Source: Nanobdellota archaeon (lineage in GTDB: Archaea > Nanoarchaeota > Nanoarchaeia > Woesearchaeales > GW2011-AR9). From it: a DNA stretch of 24,487 nt. Within the stretch, counting starts at the first letter, position 1. Each line of letters begins with the position of its first letter. The position numbers and the translations under genes are program-made. The DNA lies in contig NZBF01000013.1 in assembly GCA_002687775.1 (NCBI GenBank), positions 1 through 24,487 of the forward strand, in the 5' to 3' direction. The notes under the pieces were generated by a model. The model had not been told where the DNA came from, did not search any database, and saw only the letters and a program-made list of their open reading frames with translations. Positions 20,303-24,487 of this stretch are shown one piece after another.

Positions 20303-21252
20303 GTCTTTTTTTCCATGAGAATGTACTTGTACGAGTTAGATCCTTTGCTAACCGTCGATTTTTCTATGATGGTGAATTCTTTTGGTATATCATAATTAAA
20401 TGCTTCCCTGGAAATTATCAACAGGGTTGCTTTTTTCTTTAACAATAATTGTACTTGATAAAATAGCTCTTTGATCTTCTTCTCATGTTTCTTTGTTAAT
20501 TGGAAAATTATTCTGTCAAAAAAATTGTGACCGTATTTTACTTCAAGTTCTTCCAAATCATATTTGCTTATGGTCAAATCTTGTTTTGCAATCTTAACAT
20601 TTTTTTTGGCAGCTGTGACACTTTGTATGTTATCATCGAATGCAAAAACGTGCGCTGTCTTGCTGTGCTTTTCTACATACATTGAAGCTTCAACTGCCAA
20701 CGTTGCATCATTACAAAAGCCAACAAGTAATTTTTCATTTGGTTGAAATTTAGATGTTCGTATTAAGAAGTATGCCAAATCACCACGCATTGATGCGGCA
20801 TGCGGAAATAATCTATATTTTCTTTGATCCATCTCCCCATGTAAATCTATGCCAACATGATTAGAAAAAACAACAATGACAATATCCGGGTTCTTCATGC
20901 GAATTTTTTGTTCAAAATCTAGTTCTTTCTTGATACTGCTAAACACTAAATCACCTAATTTGGAAGCAATGTTATGTCTATTTTTTTCACCTTTGACATT
21001 TTCTACAAGAATTCTGAACGAAGTATTTTTATTAAAATATTGTTTCCAATTACATTCTATTTTTGTTGTTGTTCCTATATGAATTAATATTCTTCGAATA
21101 GATTGTGCTTTCGATAATGTTTCTAGCTGCTTTTTTGTTGCATCGAAAATAAGAATTCCTTTGGATATTTCGGCATTCTTTCCAATCAATTCTCTTATTT
21201 CCTTTTGAGCAACTTTTTCTAATCCAAGATTTACAATAGCGAAAGATTTCAT
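20299..21252 (-). CDS. THUMP-domain RNA methyltransferase-like protein, degenerate motifs
   Basis: Architecture of the Trm14/TrmG6-RlmL family: an N-terminal ferredoxin-like and THUMP region that binds RNA (AIVNLGLEKVAQKEIREL, FRILVENVKGEKNRHNIASKLGDLVF, VGIDLHGEMDQRKYRLFPHAASMRGDLAYFLI), then a Rossmann methyltransferase domain. The linker with SMRGDLA matches the family's LRxxlA region. The SAM-binding motif I, usually DPxCGSGTxxIEAA, reads GFCNDATLAVEAS, keeping only Cys, Thr and Glu. The catalytic NPPY/F motif IV is missing; the equivalent stretch reads DRIIFQLTKKH. It may bind RNA without methylating it, or be an unusual family branch. The length of 317 is short. The ATG overlaps the gyrA stop (ATGA), so it is co-expressed with gyrA. 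Confidence 0.75.
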   Translation of the reverse strand: MKSFAIVNLGLEKVAQKEIRELIGKNAEISKGILIFDATKKQLETLSKAQSIRRILIHIGTTTKIECNWKQYFNKNTSFRILVENVKGEKNRHNIASKLGDLVFSSIKKELDFEQKIRMKNPDIVIVVFSNHVGIDLHGEMDQRKYRLFPHAASMRGDLAYFLIRTSKFQPNEKLLVGFCNDATLAVEASMYVEKHSKTAHVFAFDDNIQSVTAAKKNVKIAKQDLTISKYDLEELEVKYGHNFFDRIIFQLTKKHEKKIKELFYQVQLLLKKKATLLIISREAFNYDIPKEFTIIEKSTVSKGSNSYKYILMEKKT

Positions 21253-24200
21253 TCTGGTGGTAAAAAGTTTATATCATCCGGTAAAAAGGGAGATTCGTCA
21301 TATTGGCTTTCCGGTGTTAACGTCTCAGCTGGAATTTCAACAAGTGATTCAGGAGCGGAAGGTGGATTGGGAGGAAGTATTTCGGGAATCTCACCATTTT
21401 CTTCATCTTCAATAACAAATTTTGCTGCTGCTGCTAATGTATCATTATCGGATAACCTCATAACACGTACGCCTTGAGTACTTCTGCCGATAACTGAGAT
21501 GTCCGAACATTTCATTCTAATAGCAATTCCGTTCTTAGAGACAAGCATAATTTCTTCGTCTCCCTGAACTAACATGACGGCTTTAACAGGACCATTCTTC
21601 TCAGTAATTTTCATGTTAATAACACCCTTACCTCCGCGGTTGCACAATCTATAATCAGTCACTGGAGTTCGTTTACCGTATCCTTTATTGGTAATAGTAA
21701 GAATGTGTGATCCTTCTTCAGCGGCAAGCATCCCAATGACTGCATCATTTTGTGCCAACCTAATCCCTCTAACTCCTCTCGCTGTGCGACCCATTGGACG
21801 TACATCGGCTTCCTTGAATCTATTCGCTACGCCGTTCTTAGTTGCGAGAATTATTTCTCGATCCCCAGTTGTGTATTTTACGCCTACTAAAGTGTCACCT
21901 TCATCTAATGTTAATGCTCGGATACCACCACGACGAACATTTGAGAAATCCATCAAACTGGTTTTCTTGACCGTTCCATTCTTAGTTGCCATGAATAAGT
22001 ATCCATCTTTGAAATCACGAACAGGGATAATTGCAGAAACTTTTTCATCTTCTTTTAGTTGAATTAAGTTTGAGATATGCCTTCCTTTCGCCTGTCTGCT
22101 TCCTTCAGGAATGTTATATACTTTCAGCCAGGACATCTGACCTTTGTCGGTGAAAATAAGTAAGTAATCGTGAGTTGAACTAACATACAAGAGTTCAACG
22201 AAATCTTCGTCTTTCATACCTGCTGCTTTGACACCCTTACCACCGCGTCTTTGCGTTTTATACTCATCTAATGAAATACGTTTCACGTACCCTGCATGTG
22301 TTTTGGTCACCACCATGGTTTCTTCTTTAATCAATTCTTCCATGTCAACATCTTCATCGTCACCTTCAACAATTTGTGTTCTTCGTTTGTCACCATATTT
22401 TTCTTTCAATTCTTCAGCATCTTGTTTAATGATGGCATACACTTTTTGAATGTCGCCCAAAATATCTTTGTACGCTTCGATTTTTTTCAATAATTCTGTA
22501 TGTTCATCTTTAATTTTCTGTTGTTCAAGTGAAGCTAATTTTTGCAGACGTAAATCAAGGATTGCTTGCGCTTGAATTTTACTTACCTGGTAAGTATTCA
22601 TCAAGAATTCACGTGCACTTTGCACATTTGGAGATTTCTTTATACCTGCAATTACTTCGTCAATGTTATCAATGGCAATGATAAGTCCATTCAAAATATG
22701 GATACGTTTCTCTGCTTCCCTCAAATCATATTCAGTTCTCTTTGTAATTATTTCTTTTCGGTGATCGATATAATGTGAGAGAAATTGTTTCAGTCCAAGC
22801 GTTTTCGGTTCGTTGTTAACTAATGCAAGCAAATTTAAACTGAAAGATACACGTAATCTACTATATTTGTACAGTTGATTAATAACAACATTCGGGTCAG
22901 CGTCTTTTTTCAAGTCAATGACTACACGAATACCATGCCGGTCAGATTGATCGCTAATATTTCTTATTGAAGTTATTCGTTTATCTCTCACCAATTGAGC
23001 TATGGCCTGAATAAGTTCAGATTTATTCACTTGGTATGGAATTTCTCGAATGATTAATTTGTTATCTTCGATATCAATTACTGCCTTGATTCTGACTTTT
23101 CCTCTCCCATGAGCATACCCATGCGTGAGAGTATTATTAGTTGTGATGATTCCTCCTGTTGGAAAATCTGGTCCCGGGACGATGGTCATTAATTCTTGAA
23201 TGGAAAGTTCTGGGTTGTCAATAAGTGCAATTGCTCCATTGAGAACTTCAGTGACGTTATGCGGCGGAATACTGGTTGCCATTCCCACAGCAATTCCAGA
23301 TGATCCGTTGATTAACAAATTTGGTAATTTACTGGGTAACACTTTTGGTTCCTTTAACGAATTGTCAAAATTAGGTTTCCAGTCAACGGTTTCCTTATCA
23401 ATATCTTTCAACATTTCCTCAGCCATTCGGTTGAGTTTTGCCTCAGTGTTATGGTTAACAAATCCATTTGCAATAAAAGAATGGCAAGAACTATTCACTT
23501 TTACTGAAAACACTTCTTCTTTGTCTTTTAATTTTTTTATTTCTTTAACTTTGTTGAAAAAATATTTATTTCTTAACAACCAATTAATCAATGATTTATC
23601 CACTGGACGAAGATATCTCATAAGTTTGGAATAGTTCTTTTCTAAGTTTTTATAACGATCAAAATTGTTCCTCTTGATAAATGATTTCGAATAATTCTTT
23701 CTCAAATAATCATTTAGGAACGGGATGTAATCTATCTTACTCATCCTAGCTGAGTTAATTTTTCGAACTTGATCAAGGATATCTTTTTTCCTTTTAGAGA
23801 AGAAACCAATTTCCTTCCTAAAGATAGCGATATTTTCCACGCCAGGAATGATTAATCGATAACAATTATTTCTCTTGTCTTTGTAAGGAGAAGAAGTAAT
23901 AATGCCAAAATGAAGTAATAAGATTTTTAATTGTGAAATTAATTTCTTACTTTTAGAATCATAATAGAGTTGGAGCGATTTTCCACCATGTCTTTTGTCT
24001 GAAAGATATTGAATAGATCCATCACCTTCGAACAGTGAAACAAGAAATTCTCTAATTATTTCTTTCTTAGAAGATAAAATGATGTGAGGAATTTCCTTCA
24101 AGTCAGAACGTACTTGTTTTAAACCAAGATTTATTAAAAAGCGGACAACATTTTGATGGTACAAATCTAATTCTTTACAATCACCTTTGATATCTCTTTC

Positions 24201-24487
24201 GTACACTGTTGTTTCAGGAAAATTCTCCAAAATACATCTTTTAACTTTTCCATAATATTCCTTATCTTTGTTATTGAATAAAATTTTCTTCTGATGAAAA
24301 CTTCCTTCAGCAACCAAAGCCCCCAATAAGAAAGGTATTGATTTATTCATTTTCTTAGGGAAGGTTATTTTTTTAGATCTTGCTAAGAATGTTGGAAAAT
24401 AAGGAACCAAAGAAGGATTATTTTTACTGAATAAATTGTGTTGTCGATTAAGTAAAACATAATCATCAGTTGTTATTTCGTTTAATA
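21249..24487 (-). CDS. gyrA: DNA gyrase subunit A, intein-containing, 5' part outside the window
   Basis: Type IIA topoisomerase subunit that cuts and wraps DNA to introduce negative supercoils. The frame is open to the right edge; a TTG at 24410 is only an internal codon, so the N-terminus, the catalytic Tyr and the start of the intein lie beyond 24487. C-extein (from 23447): TEAKLNRMAEEML, WKPNFDNSLKEP, LPNLLINGSSGIAVGMATSIPPHN, coiled coil and the GyrA C-terminal beta-pinwheel. The canonical GyrA box QRRGGKG near 22240 and repeated blade motifs (RRGGIRAL, RTARGVRGIRL, RGGKGVINMK, STQGVRVMRL) mark a true gyrase rather than Topo IV. The tail is acidic and Pro-rich. Gyrase in archaea is of bacterial origin. 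No gyrB is seen here. Confidence 0.96.
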   Translation of the reverse strand, partial: LNEITTDDYVLLNRQHNLFSKNNPSLVPYFPTFLARSKKITFPKKMNKSIPFLLGALVAEGSFHQKKILFNNKDKEYYGKVKRCILENFPETTVYERDIKGDCKELDLYHQNVVRFLINLGLKQVRSDLKEIPHIILSSKKEIIREFLVSLFEGDGSIQYLSDKRHGGKSLQLYYDSKSKKLISQLKILLLHFGIITSSPYKDKRNNCYRLIIPGVENIAIFRKEIGFFSKRKKDILDQVRKINSARMSKIDYIPFLNDYLRKNYSKSFIKRNNFDRYKNLEKNYSKLMRYLRPVDKSLINWLLRNKYFFNKVKEIKKLKDKEEVFSVKVNSSCHSFIANGFVNHNTEAKLNRMAEEMLKDIDKETVDWKPNFDNSLKEPKVLPSKLPNLLINGSSGIAVGMATSIPPHNVTEVLNGAIALIDNPELSIQELMTIVPGPDFPTGGIITTNNTLTHGYAHGRGKVRIKAVIDIEDNKLIIREIPYQVNKSELIQAIAQLVRDKRITSIRNISDQSDRHGIRVVIDLKKDADPNVVINQLYKYSRLRVSFSLNLLALVNNEPKTLGLKQFLSHYIDHRKEIITKRTEYDLREAEKRIHILNGLIIAIDNIDEVIAGIKKSPNVQSAREFLMNTYQVSKIQAQAILDLRLQKLASLEQQKIKDEHTELLKKIEAYKDILGDIQKVYAIIKQDAEELKEKYGDKRRTQIVEGDDEDVDMEELIKEETMVVTKTHAGYVKRISLDEYKTQRRGGKGVKAAGMKDEDFVELLYVSSTHDYLLIFTDKGQMSWLKVYNIPEGSRQAKGRHISNLIQLKEDEKVSAIIPVRDFKDGYLFMATKNGTVKKTSLMDFSNVRRGGIRALTLDEGDTLVGVKYTTGDREIILATKNGVANRFKEADVRPMGRTARGVRGIRLAQNDAVIGMLAAEEGSHILTITNKGYGKRTPVTDYRLCNRGGKGVINMKITEKNGPVKAVMLVQGDEEIMLVSKNGIAIRMKCSDISVIGRSTQGVRVMRLSDNDTLAAAAKFVIEDEENGEIPEILPPNPPSAPESLVEIPAETLTPESQYDESPFLPDDINFLPPE
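23448..24487 (-). other. GyrA intein with LAGLIDADG endonuclease domain (partial)
   Basis: In-frame protein intron that splices itself out of GyrA. The C-terminal splice block is VFSVKVNSSCHSFIANGFVNHN followed by Thr (codon 23447-23445): block F, block G, penultimate His, last Asn and Thr as the +1 nucleophile. The extein after it reads TEAKL, so the insertion is just after the active-site Tyr, the same site as the mycobacterial gyrA inteins. The endonuclease domain has two LAGLIDADG motifs, LLGALVAEGS (near 24330) and FLVSLFEGDGSI (near 24040). The piece near the right edge (NEITTDDYVLLNRQHNL) looks like the end of the N-terminal Hint part; the first Cys is outside the window. Confidence 0.93.

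Noticed and set aside
24408..24410. TTG at 24410 as the start of the gyrA gene
   Set aside because: The frame stays open to the window edge with intein-like sequence (NEITTDDYVLLNRQ), so the codon is internal.
1..24487. CRISPR arrays, insertion sequences, rRNA genes, box C/D RNAs
   Set aside because: I found no regularly spaced repeats, transposase genes, rRNA-like sequence or paired C and D boxes in the intergenic gaps.

Overview
The window looks like an AT-rich archaeal chromosome fragment. The evidence is a top6B-top6A pair (type IIB topoisomerase), an archaeal/eukaryal-type TrpRS, a Hef helicase-nuclease, an NFACT-N protein, a stomatin, and two tRNA genes whose insertions fold into bulge-helix-bulge (BHB) splice motifs. 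Small size, dense packing, single-domain or reduced versions of normally larger proteins and a bacterial-type gyrase suggest a DPANN lineage (Woesearchaeota/Pacearchaeota-like). That placement is an inference; no rRNA is present. Most host genes have a TATA-like box centred about 25 bp before the ATG, so leaderless transcription appears to be the rule.

Layout. 1-848 (-): a partial membrane protein and a hypothetical protein. 951-3729 (+): top6B-top6A. 3769-5544 (+): glmS. 5579-6214 (+): a lipoprotein cyclophilin. 6252-6442 (+): tRNA-Arg(UCU) with two introns. 6446-6691 (-): a small hypothetical. 6755-7679 (+): homing-endonuclease module 1, whose reading frame runs into tRNA-Cys(GCA) at 7615-7707. 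7719-9360 (+): Maf-like pyrophosphatase and a short NFACT protein. 9355-10808 (-): stomatin and an AlkD-like protein. 10860-12719 (+): RNase H-like exonuclease and trpS. 12634-14049 (-): homing-endonuclease module 2, with its coding sequence split over two frames. 14162-14353 (+): a small membrane protein. 14283-15298 (-): a GNAT acetyltransferase and a partner. 15382-16113 (+): a circularly permuted GTPase. 16103-18289 (-): Hef. 18344-18910 (+): a membrane-anchored JAMM protein. 18903-20274 (-): three genes including an M50-like membrane protein. 20299-24487 (-): a THUMP methyltransferase-like protein and gyrA carrying an intein.

The most interesting observation is that the two free-standing LAGLIDADG genes, about 7 kb apart and encoding dissimilar proteins, share a homologous upstream region of about 175-200 nt. 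It holds tandem CACTGG repeats, a TTTATATA box, a tiny basic ORF and a leader with several conserved stem-loops. The host genes around them seem leaderless, so this looks like a portable promoter/structured-leader cassette attached to homing endonucleases. Both endonuclease frames also end inside a neighbouring host translation gene (tRNA-Cys, and trpS in antisense).

Functionally the window mixes DNA topology and repair (Topo VI, gyrase, Hef, AlkD-like), translation (tRNAs, TrpRS, NFACT, cpGTPase, THUMP protein), hexosamine synthesis (GlmS) and a set of small membrane or metalloprotease-like proteins of unknown role.
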